Shown here: in pieces, positions 24,547 to 35,157 of the stretch
How the letters are laid out: the number at the start of each line of letters is the position of its first letter
Numbering within the stretch: position 1 is the first letter of the stretch
Assembly (NCBI RefSeq): GCF_010389155.1
Contig: NC_057764.1
Coordinates: forward strand, 2,170,001 to 2,234,000
Source of the DNA: Erigeron canadensis
Lineage: Eukaryota > Streptophyta > Magnoliopsida > Asterales > Asteraceae
Direction of reading: 5' to 3'
DNA length: 64,000 nt
Notes under the pieces: model-generated
Database searches by the model: none
Told to the model about the DNA's origin: nothing
The model's input: the letters and a program-made list of their open reading frames with translations, nothing else
Program-made: the position numbers and the translations under genes

Positions 24547-24578
24547 AAAAGCAAAGGCAAAGGCAAAGGCAAAGGCCA
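24547..24578 (+). repeat. (AAAGGC)n microsatellite
   Basis: About five perfect hexamer units. It gives a Lys-Gly repeat in the overlapping 75-codon frame, which is the only reason that frame stands out. Confidence 0.8.
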
Positions 24579-26106
24579 AAGGGTGTTTTTGGATAATGAT
24601 GCAATGATTAATATCATTAAAAAAAAAAGGGTAGGCTTTTCAAGAGTTGAAATGATCAAATGGAATGATAATATACAATCTGCATTGCATATAATACAAA
24701 TAATAAGTGTTTTGGTTCCATATTTGGTTCCATATTGGTAGCATTCTACTACTGGAAAAAAGGATTTACAAAAGTGAAAAAGTCTTTAATACCCTTATTC
24801 TCAAATTTTTGTTCTATTTAAGGACAACAAGCGAAGAGCCTAAAGGACTCCCACTTGAGCTTTTTCTATGCCAAAACCATAGTGAATATGCATTGGCATG
24901 TCGCATGTATCTTGAAAAGTAGGGCAAATATGGAGGGCAAGAAGATGAGTTACTCTTTGTTATGCCATCTCTTCTCCATACTATTTTAAATAGTTTGATT
25001 TTGGCATTAACTTTTTTAGGATAATGTCAAAACAAACCGGCAAGTCACGAATCGGCGAATGAGACTCAGTCGAGTCTTAAGTAGATATATGTGTGTGTTT
25101 ATGGCTATATGTAATTAGGCCCGGATGCTGTCATACTAGCACTAATGTCCGGGATCCTATATGATTATGGATTTATGGTTATCGTAGGTCATATATTGTG
25201 GTTAAATTGGATGAGAGAATGTAATAAAATGATCCATATATGATTATATGTGTATACTTCTTGTTCACATTGTGCTTTATGTTGGTTCAATTCGTTTTGT
25301 ACAAGGTGTTGTATTGCATTGTTTTTTAAGACTCCCTTTTATTTGTAGAGCGTCCTTCTCTTATATGGGATACAGATGCCAACTGTCTAATTAAGATAAT
25401 TTGGTACAAGTAGATACTATTTCTTATTAAATACTCGTATTAAGTTTCACTATATTATATTTTGGGATATTGGTATATAGAATAGAAAATTTTAGAATCT
25501 AGTTGCTATATATCTTTTGGCAATTTCCCGTTTGTGTACAATGATCACTGGAAGAACTAAGATTAATGCCCGGCGCGGCCAGGGTTACGGGTTACCTAAT
25601 GACGAAAGACACCTTATACTCCTGCGAATAACAGATGGCTAACCAAAGCCCACTAAAATCACTAGTCTTGGATCTTTGAGAAAGAATGGTCCTGACTAGT
25701 AGATTAGATTAGTTAGTTTCACCATCAACATTTTGTTTAAAATTTTCACCTCTCATGTATTTAACATCCTGAAGAACCTATACGGAAGCTAGGGAAGAAA
25801 TGGTCATAACTCATAGAAAATGAATTGAAAAAACAACATTTTGGTGTTTTTTATTTTTTTTCATTTCCATCACATGTATATTAGTTCCTAAAATAAAAAA
25901 TGAAAATAAATATTCTAATTTGAACGGAATTTTTAAAAAAAATTGGAGATTGAAAAAATCTTTCATTTTTCAAAAAATTGAAAGTGAAAAAGTCGGAAAC
26001 ATAAATTGAAAATGAAAAATTAGGAAACATTTAATATATACAACTTTGTAGGCTTACTCTTTGAATGAGGTTTTCAACACGAGTCTTGTAAGACATATAT
26101 GTTATA

Positions 26107-26564
26107 CTAGCATGGTACCCGCGTAATGCAGCGGTGGTAGCTGTAACGACGGTTTGGTGGTGTCGGCGACGAGTGGTGATGATGTCGGTGATGAGTGGTG
26201 ATGGTGTCAGGCAAAGAGCGGTGATGTTGTCAGCGACGAGTGATGGTGGTTGATGTAAAGATAATTGATCAAATGCAGCGGTGGTAGCTGCAACGACGGT
26301 TTGGTGGTGTCGGCGATGAGTGGTGATGATGTCGGTGATGAGTGGTGATGGTGTCAGGCAAAGAGCGGTGATGTTGTCAGCAACGAGTGATGGTGGTTGA
26401 TGTAAATATTATTGATCAAAAGGGTGGTGGATATATATATTAGAAGATAAGAGACTAATGGTGTAAATTAATTCATTAAGGGTAAGATGGTCATTTCGCA
26501 AATCTTCTTTTCCTAACGTTTTAACAAGGGTGTATAATTTTTATATGGTATTATAAATTATAGA
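26107..26564 (-). mobile_element. Non-autonomous Helitron, copy 1
   Basis: On the minus strand it starts TCTATAATTTATAATACC (26564) and ends CCGCTGCATTACGCGGGTACC, hairpin, then ATG-CTAG at 26107, followed by T. It lies between A and T bases as Helitron insertions do. The interior is G/T-rich TGGTGGTGTCGG-type repeats with no coding frame. Confidence 0.7.
26125..26418. repeat. 147-bp tandem duplication inside Helitron copy 1
   Basis: AATGCAGCGGTGGTAGCTG starts at 26125 and 26272; the two 147-bp units, which each contain GGCGA(C/T)GAGTGGTGATGATG and GGCAAAGAGCGGTGATG, differ at a handful of sites. The unit carries the 3' hairpin region, so copy 1 has two hairpin-like segments where copy 2 has one. 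Confidence 0.8.
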
Positions 26565-26754
26565 TAAATATCTTAATTTGAACGGAATTTCAAAAAGAAA
26601 TTTGGAGATTGAAAGAATCTTTCATTTTTCAAAAAATTGAAAATTAAAAATTCAGAAATATAAATTGAAAATGAAAAATTAGGAAACATATTATATATAC
26701 AACTTTGTAGGCTTAAGATTTTCATCAGGACTCTTATAAGACATATATGTTATA

Positions 26755-27274
26755 CTAGCATGATACCCGTGCAATACAGCGGTGGTAGCTGCAACGACAG
26801 TTTGGTAGTGTCGGCGACGAGCGTTAATGTTGTCGACGGCGAGTGATGGTTGTAATTGATTTAAAGATAATTGATTAAAAGGGTGGTGGATATATATTAG
26901 GAGATAAGGGACTAATGATATAAATTAATTTCATTAAGGGTAAGATAATCATTTCACAACTCTTATTTTTTAAACTTTTCAAGAATGGTGTATATGTTTT
27001 TATATAGTACTCTCTCTGTCCCATAAAAAATGTCCACTTTTGAATTTTTAAAGTCTTTATTTCGTAAATTTGACATTAAATTTTTGTATTTATAATATAT
27101 AATATTTGATGAAAGTTATATGAGTTGATAGAGGTTTCGATATGTTTTTATTGAGTATACTTTCATCAAATATTATATAGTGCAATAAAAAATATTTATG
27201 GATAAAGATACAAAAAAAAGACTTTGATAAAATAAAATTAGACAATTTTAATGGGATGGATAGAGTAGTATAGA
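26755..27274 (-). mobile_element. Non-autonomous Helitron, copy 2, split by Stowaway
   Basis: Minus-strand 3' end CTAG at 26755-26758 after a TGCACGGGTATCATG hairpin arm; 5' start TCTATAC at 27274. A Stowaway MITE (27010-27265) interrupts it only a few bases from the 5' terminus. Removing the MITE and one TA restores TCTATACTACTATATAAAAA, a normal Helitron 5' end. Confidence 0.65.
27010..27265. mobile_element. Stowaway-type MITE, 256 bp
   Basis: Terminal inverted repeats CTCTCTCTGTCCCATAAAA and, at the right, the complement of CTCTATCCATCCCATTAAA. TA on both sides (27008-27009 and 27266-27267). The interior holds the pair TTTGATGAAAGT/ACTTTCATCAAA. Confidence 0.8.
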
Positions 27275-27641
27275 AATGTTAGTTCTTATATAAACTGAGC
27301 TGAAAATGGTCGTGAGTTCGTAACACATGTTTCCACCCTAATATGAAAATATAAATTGAGCTGAAAATGGTCGTAAGTTCGTAACACATGTTTCCAACCT
27401 AATATGAAAATTTAGACTTCACCTTCAGGGATATATCATTGAAGAGAATGGACAGCTTTAAATTTGGTTGTCAGCCTGTTGCATATAAATCCTAAGTCTC
27501 ACATGTGTAGACTAATTACTCTAGAACTTATGCTTAAAGCTAGAATTTATGCTTAAAGCTGAGCCAGAGCAAGATAATGGACATGATTACGAGGATAAAA
27601 TGCATATGCTTGAACCACCCTTTTCACAAACATTAATTCTA

Positions 27642-28971
27642 GAGAAATTATCACAAATCGTCTATGTGGTTTGCTCGATTCGCATTTTCGTTCCTGTACT
27701 TTTTTTTTATCACTAAGTGTCCCTAGGCTTTTCCAATTCATTGCCAAACATCCCTACTACAAACGTCCGTCCCTTTTTAGCCGTTAAGTCCCTCACGTGC
27801 TTGCCACGTGAGGGTAAAATTGTCCACCTACATTAAAAACAAACCACAGGGACTATTTGTGATAATGATATAAAATACCCTTCTTTCTTCTCCCTTTTTT
27901 CAACCACCACCATCACCATCACCATTCTTTCTTTTCTTCCAAATACAATAACAAATCCACCAGTTATATCACACAGATATACATATATTTCTTATAAAGC
28001 GATTCATCACTAATGAATAAATGATTAAATCAATACACATACATATTTGGAAACACAAGTTACACTTTACAGTGGTGTAATAATTGATTAAATGAGGCTG
28101 AAGCAGATATATTGTATGCACCATTACGTGAGAACTATAAAAAAAATAAAACACTAAACCTACCTAAGGATAAAAAGTATGATCCATAATTCGATCAATT
28201 ACCTAACGTTTCCAATTATATAAACTCAAATACTAATTTATATGAGTATACAACTGACTCATTTTGTTTTGAAAGAAAAAGACGGACCCATAAACAACCC
28301 ATGTAAAGGAATAAAGGGGTTGTTTAATAAGGTATATGGGAATGGGTTATAAATCGGGTCGGGTATCTTGCACCACCGGAAAAGTCGCCGGAAACTGAGA
28401 TCCACCACCGCACTTCATCATCTTCACCGTATATATATACATCTCAGATCCAAAATAAAAGAAGAAGAAAAACAAGATAACGATGATGATTAAAGCTCTA
28501 ATCAACAGATGAAGAAAAATAAGCAATACAAAAACACAAATCTATGTGTTGAAAAAAAGAACATAAAAACAAAAACGGCGATATTGATGGTGATTAAAGC
28601 TTTAGAATAGTAGTATAGTAGTATGGATAGAAATAGATATTTAGATTGGATGGGATAGGGTTCTGTGAATTTAAAAAGTAATGTAGGGAAGAAAATAAAA
28701 ATCATTTATTTATAAAGAATGTATTTAATTTTTATAAAGAATGTAACCTATCAAGAAATAGTCCCTGTGATTTGTTTTTAGTGTAGGTGGACGATTTTAC
28801 CCTCACGTGACAAGCACGTGAGGGGCATAACGGCTAAAAAGGGACGGACGTTTGTAGTAGGGACGTCTGGCAATGAATTGGAAAAGCTCAGGGACACTTA
28901 GTGATAAAAAAAAGTACAGGGACGAAAATGCGAATCGAGCAAATCACAGGGACGATTTGTGATAATTTCTC
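27642..28971. mobile_element. Long-TIR Mutator-type non-autonomous element, 1.33 kb
   Basis: Inverted repeats of roughly 220 bp (27642-27868 and 28742-28971) start GAGAAATTATCACAAATCG on both strands. They are flanked by TTAATTCTA (27633-27641) and ATAATTCTA (28972-28980), a 9-bp target duplication with one mismatch, as made by Mutator-like elements. Each arm holds a CCCTCACGTG..CACGTGAGGG hairpin. The 870-bp core contains CCACCACCATCACCATC and CTCGCC-like gene-ish patches but no conserved frame, so whether it is a Pack-MULE carrying captured host DNA is open. Confidence 0.8.
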
Positions 28972-28980
28972 ATAATTCTA

Positions 28981-29381
28981 ATGATTACTTGATCTATTCT
29001 TAATAGGATGTTGGTTATAGTCACCATAATTAAGTACATAATATCAGTCAAGTAACACTCCAAAAATGGTAAATACAATTCTTTGAGCCTAAAAGTAAAC
29101 CTTCATACTTGATTCGTCTTCCAACCTTCAAAAGAATGTATATAGCAACTCATTCTGAGTAACTCATGCTCATGGTGAGATTTAGTTGACCTTGACATTC
29201 CAAGAATCCTAGACCCTACTACCTGGTACTATTTTCTGTATAATAATAATAGTAGTAGAGAAGTAATGTTAACATATTTACCCACATATCAATAGTCTGA
29301 CTTACGCCAACTCTCACATATGGCCAACATAATCCTTTAAACCCTTTAGAGGTCAACCTTCATAATTCTTACTTCTTTCCA
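28981..29381. other. 3' flank of the TBL gene
   Basis: Probably 3' UTR and downstream sequence of the minus-strand gene ending at 29382. AATAATAATAGTAG near 29242 is a short simple repeat; no other feature. Confidence 0.4.
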
Positions 29382-32300
29382 TCAAAGTTTCCAAGATCCT
29401 CTTCCTACCTGTAATAAAGATGCATATAGCAACTCATTCCAAGTGTCTGGTACACCGGGCAAGCACCAATGGCTACAATCTTGGGATCGTTCGGCTGCAA
29501 TCTGTTCTTCAACGGACTTGTATTCCATCCTATAAATCGATGGATGACCATCTTTCCTATAATCTGTAAGTCTACTAATGTTGAGATAAACAATTGGAGT
29601 TTTCATATCTCGGAGCACATTATCAAAAGCCCTCATCTTTGAAGGGTACTTGGTCAAGTGACTTGTGTTGAAAATTGGTTCGGTTTCTTTGTGACATTTA
29701 CCTCCCGAGTTCCATTGACCTCCTCTGTAACATAGATTGTTCAACGTATAATCAAATATATAGCAGCAAGTATTAAGATCTGAAAAAAATTTCAACTTGC
29801 GACATTACCAGTTTGATCCGAAAAAGCATAGACCGAGACTCATACACATACTATAACAGAGCTATGAAGATATGAACTATATGCGAGTAAAAAAGCAAGA
29901 TAAAAATACTCCGTATACGTACTTGAAATGTGTGACGGAGTAGCCTCTGAAGATCACCTGTGTTTTATTGATGTCAATATTTGTCTCTACCCAGCGGGCC
30001 CAAGTTGAAAGCGCCCTTCTGTATGCATCAAGAACCTTGAGCCTTGGGTACACATGGTCACCTTCCTGGTAATAATCTTCTCTGAATATAAAAAGAACAC
30101 ACAATTCGTCCAGTTACAAAAATAGAACCATACTGTACATAAGGTATAACTTAGAGGTGCAGTTCAGTTAAATGCATATAAATGTGTTAATTTGGGTTAT
30201 GTTTTATCTCGGACAGGCTGGAAAATCGCTGAATGTGTTTATTTTACCAAACCTGCCTCAAGCTTATGATCTTAAAGCAAGACATCATTCTCACCCTTGA
30301 GAAGTTTTCTCATGGGTCCACCAATGTCCAGTGTTGAAGACCAAAACGTCAGCATCATGGTACATTGAAGTTGTTCGGTCCATCAAATCCAATCTTAGTG
30401 TCTCAAAAGAACCATTTTTACCATGGAACATTGATTCTTGAACAAGAAATGGAGAGCTCACAAAATCAACAGTGCAGTTGTAGTCCTATACAAGAAAATA
30501 ATTAATAACACAGCTTATTAGCCAAATCCCAATTGAAGAAAATTTATATAAGATTAAACCTACATTAGGCGCTACAAATTCTAATTAGACAATGAAAGAG
30601 GAAGAACCACCTTTGTAAGGTAATTCTTCGAGGATAAACATTTCAACCACCTAAAAAATGGCCAACCAGTCAAATTGGGAATGCTGAGAAAATTACCCAA
30701 CAAAGAAAAACATCGACCGGCTTTAGAAAGTATAGTCAAGCGTTTAAAACCTTGTATATTGCTTCATATAAAATACATTCATCAGATTACATAGGACTTT
30801 GCTAATGACATCCCCAAGGGCTGTCAATAATATGTTAATAGATGCATAAAAAAGTTGATGGGACATCCCATCCTGCTTTGACCCATTACCCTCTCCTTTT
30901 GACGGCTACCATCCCTTATATCCCAAAATAAATGCGACTTCATTTCTGGAATGTCTAGATATAATTGCAAGAATCTCTTTTTCTAGAAAAGTTAGTGTTC
31001 CCACTAGTAATCGTTAGAAAATAGTTTTCATCAACAAAAGGTAAACCTGGAATTAAGAACCTGTTTAATACACAAAAATAAGCAGTATTTTGTAATCTTT
31101 AACAAGTTTGGGAAGCTTGCCTCGAATCTGAAAGCATAAAATCCCTTCTTCTTGAATTCATGCCTCCCAGATATCTCATAAACCCGATTCTTGTGCTTGA
31201 CAGATGCTCGGAGAATGCAAACCAAAGACTCCCACATGTTCCGGTTTAGGGAGTCACCTACAAATACCAACTTCTTCCCTCTGAGCCTTTCAAGAAAATC
31301 CGTTGCATTCAGACTGAAACTCGCATAGATATAATAAGGTAAGACGTTTGGTAAGAAATTGATAGGTCGCAATATAGATGTGATAAATAACAACCAAAAT
31401 TCGTGCAGCAGGTTAACATGCATTTATACAGAAGCATAGTACCCATATAACAAGAGACTTCAAATATTCAAGGATAATGCACATGGTTTCATTATGTGTG
31501 TATTAGAGGTGCCAAAATGGGCACTTGCGAATGGGTGATTTCTAGTATGGATCAACTCAGGCTGACTCATTAACCTTTTTTGGCACTTCTTGAACTATAA
31601 ACAACTACTGTTTTGAATATGACAAAGAAAATAATATTGTCATATGAAGAAAACGATTTAGGAAGTTTTATGGACTGTTTATACAATTCAGTTGACTTTT
31701 GACCCATTCAATCTGTTTCCAACTTTCCATCAGCTTTTTTAAGTTAACCTGTTGGACCTGTCACAGTTACATGCAAAGTACAACTCACATTGACCCAATT
31801 ATCCATAAATGGGTCTAAATTGCTTCCTCTAGTGTGTAAACAAGATTGAAACCGGGTTATTAAAGAAACTATCTCATAATACATGTGCCAAGTACACTCT
31901 CAAGCTTAATTCTTGATAGTTTCTCTTTACATCAATTACTTAGTCCACCTATATTACTTTGAAGTCTAACAAACATAAAAAATAACTAGCTGACTCACCT
32001 ACTCATCCACACACTCTCGATGTATGAGATACACCTTTGCTTTGGAGTATTCCATCTAAGGTTATTTGGTCATTTCAATGTGGATAGAGTACAAAATCTC
32101 ATATTTTCTTGTTGAGAGCCAGTCATGGAGCTAGAAATGTGGATAGAGAATAACATCCTAGATCAGAAATCTGAATGAAGCTATTAAGTTACTAACTAAT
32201 GTTTTAAAAGCTTGATAAAAGTTTAAAGGTCAAGCACTCAAGCCTAATGATTTTAGAAGTTTAGAGCTCAATTTTACATGCCCTTTTACAATGGTACATC

Positions 32301-33918
32301 ATAGATAAGTTTTCCTATTCAGGTTACCCAGGGAGGGCGAGTCTTGCACACAATCTAACTGGGGTATTCCAGTGACAGTTTCCGGCATTAGCATTCCTCA
32401 AGATGTTTACCAAGGGACGTTCGAATCTGAGTCTTCTTATGAGAAAATTACGACATTTGACCACTAGGCCCTTGGTGGTCGTATTTATATGGTCTTTTAC
32501 ACTAATAGCGCAAATTTAACGCGAGTATGCAAACCCCGCTAATTCTATGAAATTATTTAATCAACAACAATCTATCATATCTTAAGTCAAGTTCAAAATA
32601 AGTAACATCACTAATTATAGATACAAAAGATTTGAGGGATGCCCTTATTATGCAGGTTCAGGTGAAATTAAGTACGCAATCACAAAATCAGAGAACTACA
32701 TCAATATCAAACCAAAAACGTGACATACACTCATCATAAAAAGAAAAAAAAAACTTAGTATTCTATGTTATACCGTTCTTCATCTAGTCAACCTAAGCAA
32801 AATAAAAATTAGAAAATCTATATAAATAAAAATATGAATTAGATATACAAAGTCAAACCAATAAAAAAACTGAATACTTCACTCTAAACTACAATCAGAA
32901 ATTCTTGCAAATTTATTTGCACATTATCTAAAGCAGTTGACCTTAAGTGCAAATTGCAAAACAGATACAATTCACTAATTCTCTAATCACATACATTTAT
33001 TTAAATAACCTAAAACCATTTATCATGTTACCTGGGGATTTCACATCCAAAAGGCTGCCATTTCCATTTCACATATTCATCGTCTGGCCTCTTATTAAGA
33101 TGACAATCGAAATCTCTATCGATATAAGGGCACGAACCGGCCTTGTAATACGGTTTTGTATCATCCCTAACCCATCTTCCATTAAATATATCACACTCCT
33201 CATAAGAGCTACTATGATTTTTCAACACCAAAACCCCATCATCATCTTTTTTCAAATCAAGATTTTTCCCAGAAATTCCATTAAAGTTTCCATTTTTGGC
33301 ATCATTTGTGACATTACTCAAATGGGCATCCTCAAATTCAAGATTTTTTCCATAACTTCCATTTTTCACATCATCTGTAAAATTACTCAAATGGGCATTT
33401 CCAAATTCATGATTTTTCTCTAAATTTCCATTAAAGCTTCCATTTTTCACATCATTTGTGAAATTACTCAAATGGGCATCTCCAAAATCAAAACTTTTCT
33501 CTTGAAACCCATTAAAGCTTCCATTTTTAACATCCCCACTAAACTTCCCAAAATGGGTACCTTTCAAATTATAATTTTTCTCATCATTACCACTTGTAGC
33601 ATCCTTATTAGTGAGATTACCAATAATGGATTTTTTAGGGGTGGTTTCCAAATCAGTGGAATTAATAGCAGGGTTTCTACTAAAAGAAAAGGGCCAAGAA
33701 ACTAAAGAACTTTTATTATTATTATTTTTATTAATATTGAATCCTTGAAAAACAAATTTATTTGAAATGGGACTTTTAAAAGAAACGTTAAAAGATACAA
33801 CAAATAAAACTATAAAAAATGATATAAGTCCTAAACTAAATCCAGAAAATACTTTCTTTTTTTGAAATGTGAGATATGGAAACTGATCTGAGACTGGAAT
33901 TAGTTTTTTCAAGTTCAT
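29382..33918 (-). CDS. TRICHOME BIREFRINGENCE-like cell-wall O-acetyltransferase
   Basis: Five exons: 33918-33032, 31313-31121, 30485-30295, 30081-29923, 29724-29382; all phases agree, 590 aa. The family transfers acetyl groups to wall polysaccharides in the Golgi. Visible: a signal-anchor at residues 24-46, an Asn/Ser/Lys-rich stem with four tandem repeats (120-222), the PMR5N domain from Cys242 (CDIFNGRWV, then Cys-rich [10 protein letters not shown]) and the PC-esterase (DUF231) domain with GDS at 315-317 ([12 protein letters not shown]) and DxxH at 559-562 ([19 protein letters not shown]). Most like the TBR/TBL1-TBL2 clade, whose members also have a long stem. Intron 2 begins GC (GAG/GCAAGC), confirmed because reading frame and motif continue across it. 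After LLYASLL the frame runs nine residues (QVGRGSWKL) to the stop; Q/GTAGGA could be an unused donor. No disruption seen; probably functional. Confidence 0.92.
32310..32485 (-). mobile_element. tRNA-derived SINE in TBL intron 1
   Basis: On the minus strand, GGCCTAGTGGTCAAAT (about 32457-32472, polymerase III A box) is followed about 30 bp on by AGATTCGAACGTC (about 32417-32429, B box). The order and spacing fit a tRNA-derived SINE. Target duplications not identified; limits approximate. Confidence 0.5.
33253..33561 (-). repeat. Four coding tandem repeats in the TBL stem
   Basis: Units at residues about 120-145, 146-172, 173-195 and 196-222 share the frame [26 protein letters not shown]. On the plus strand the words CAAATGGGCATC and CCATTAAAGCTTCCATTTTT recur at matching spacing. 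Unit 3 lacks four residues. Asn-x-Ser/Thr sites in each unit may be glycosylated in the Golgi lumen (inference). Confidence 0.85.
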
Positions 33919-33959
33919 GGTTACTTACTTAACACCATGTACTTTTGAAAATTAGTATA

Positions 33960-33962
<3 letters not shown>

Positions 33963-33995
<33 letters not shown>
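33963..33995. repeat. (TG)n microsatellite in TBL 5' leader
   Basis: About 16 TG units less than 50 bp upstream of the start codon at 33918, plus a shorter (TG)6 near 34116-34128. Length is likely polymorphic and it lies in the probable 5' UTR. It gives His-Thr repeats in minus-strand frames that are not genes. Confidence 0.85.
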
Positions 33996-33997
<2 letters not shown>

Positions 33998-34435
33998 TGC
34001 AGACAGTGAAGATATTAGAGTGGTTTTGGAGAAAACAAGGGAGAGTGTCTGAGAGTGTGTTAATGTTTTTATGAGAAAAATGATGTTTTTTAGGAGTGAA
34101 GTAAATACAGATTTTTGTGTGTGTGTGTGAGAAAGGAGATTTAGCCAGAGAGGATACAGGAGATGATACAGGAACAGAACCCACTCGGTCATGGATGTAT
34201 GAAATTACAAGAGTACCCTTGTGCGTAATACATGCCGACAATATATACGGATCTATGCATGTGTTGTAAGATAAAATATTGGGATGACTAATCGATAAAT
34301 TTAAGCATTAGTCTAATCCTTAAATAAATTCCATTAATAATAACGCTAATAATTACGAGTAACATTTAACACGGTAATAAAAAAGAAAAATGTTTAATGT
34401 GTCGTAAGTTCAAAAATATGTCTAATAAGAAAATA

Positions 34436-34688
34436 TCTACAATCCCTTATAAAGAGGATTGAGATTAAAAAATTAAGCAAAAAATTTCTTCCCAAAATAC
34501 CCTTACATAAAACATAAAACCCTTATATATTCCCCTTTCTCCAATTCCCTCTAATCATTACACACTCTTAACGACCTAGCTTCTATCATCCTCCGTTGTC
34601 GCCCCCCTTCTCCACCGCCTCCCGCGATCTCCACCACCGCCTGCCTTCCTCACTTTCTAGCCGCTGCAACGCGCGGGCACTATACTCG
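34436..34688 (+). mobile_element. Short non-autonomous Helitron, 253 bp
   Basis: Starts TCTACAATCCCTTATAAAG at 34436 after A; ends with CCGCTGCAACGCGCGGGC (hairpin arms CCGC/GCGG), ACTATA, CTCG at 34685-34688 followed by T. The terminal CTCG departs from the usual CTRR. Interior is CCACC/CCGCC-rich and non-coding. Confidence 0.65.
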
Positions 34689-34691
34689 TTA

Positions 34692-35140
34692 ACATATAAC
34701 AGAATTAGTGGGAGAGATCAAGAAAGAAAAAAAAAATATATGAAATCCGCATGACAAAAATTAAATAGATTAAACATAATTTTAGACATGTTTGTTAAAC
34801 ATATCTATAATTACTCAAAATTAATAAAAACTATACATATCAATGTTATATAACCGTCTTACATTTCATTCCTTTTATACATGGTTCATCATAGGATCGG
34901 ATAGTGTTGAAATTGATGTATATATGGAAATGTTATATGACCGTCTATATTTACTTTCGTAAATGTCGCTCATGATGGAGTTAGATAGTACAGTTGGCAT
35001 ACATATCAAAAGTATTTTTCTCTATTCAATTTATTTTTCCATCTTACTCTAATTACATTTTTAAATTGATTGTTAGATACATGATTACTTTTCCATACCC
35101 TGTTTATTTTGAGATCGGATAATGTTGTTGTATATTAATA
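34692..35140. other. Intergenic; nothing seen
   Basis: AT-rich, with a repeated phrase ATATGACCGTCT/ATATAACCGTCT at about 34847 and 34945. No gene. Confidence 0.4.
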
Positions 35141-35157
35141 TAGCACAATACCCGCGT

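Larger units (their letters stand above)
21693..25900. other. 4.2-kb intergenic region without recognisable gene
   Basis: AT-rich. It includes a MITE copy (22843-22992), a GGCAAA microsatellite (24547-24578) and, at about 24747-24770, TACTACTGGAAAAAAGG, which resembles a CACTA end without a partner. The 111-, 66-, 75- and 71-codon frames carry no recognisable motifs. Confidence 0.45.
25917..27009. repeat. 658-bp-offset tandem segmental duplication
   Basis: AATTTGAACGGAATTT and the following TTGGAGATTGAAA-AATCTTTCATTT block start at 25917 and again at 26575. They are followed in both copies by the same AT-rich spacer, GGAAACAT..TATATACAACTTTGTAGGCTT, GACATATATGTTATACTAGCATG and a Helitron 3' end in minus orientation. 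The duplicated unit includes non-Helitron flank, so this is duplication of a segment, not two independent insertions. Confidence 0.75.

Noticed and set aside
24514..24741. 75-codon frame with Lys-Gly repeats
   Set aside because: The repeat comes from a GGCAAA microsatellite; nothing else suggests a gene.
24747..24770. Possible CACTA terminus (TACTACTGGAAAAAAGG)
   Set aside because: Single end only, first base mismatch, no partner repeat or 3-bp duplication seen.
26125..26418. CRISPR-like array
   Set aside because: Only two long adjacent units without spacers; it is a Helitron tandem duplication in a plant genome.
32947..33423. 158-codon plus-strand frame opposite TBL exon 1
   Set aside because: Antisense of the repeated, Asn-rich TBL stem; no independent support.
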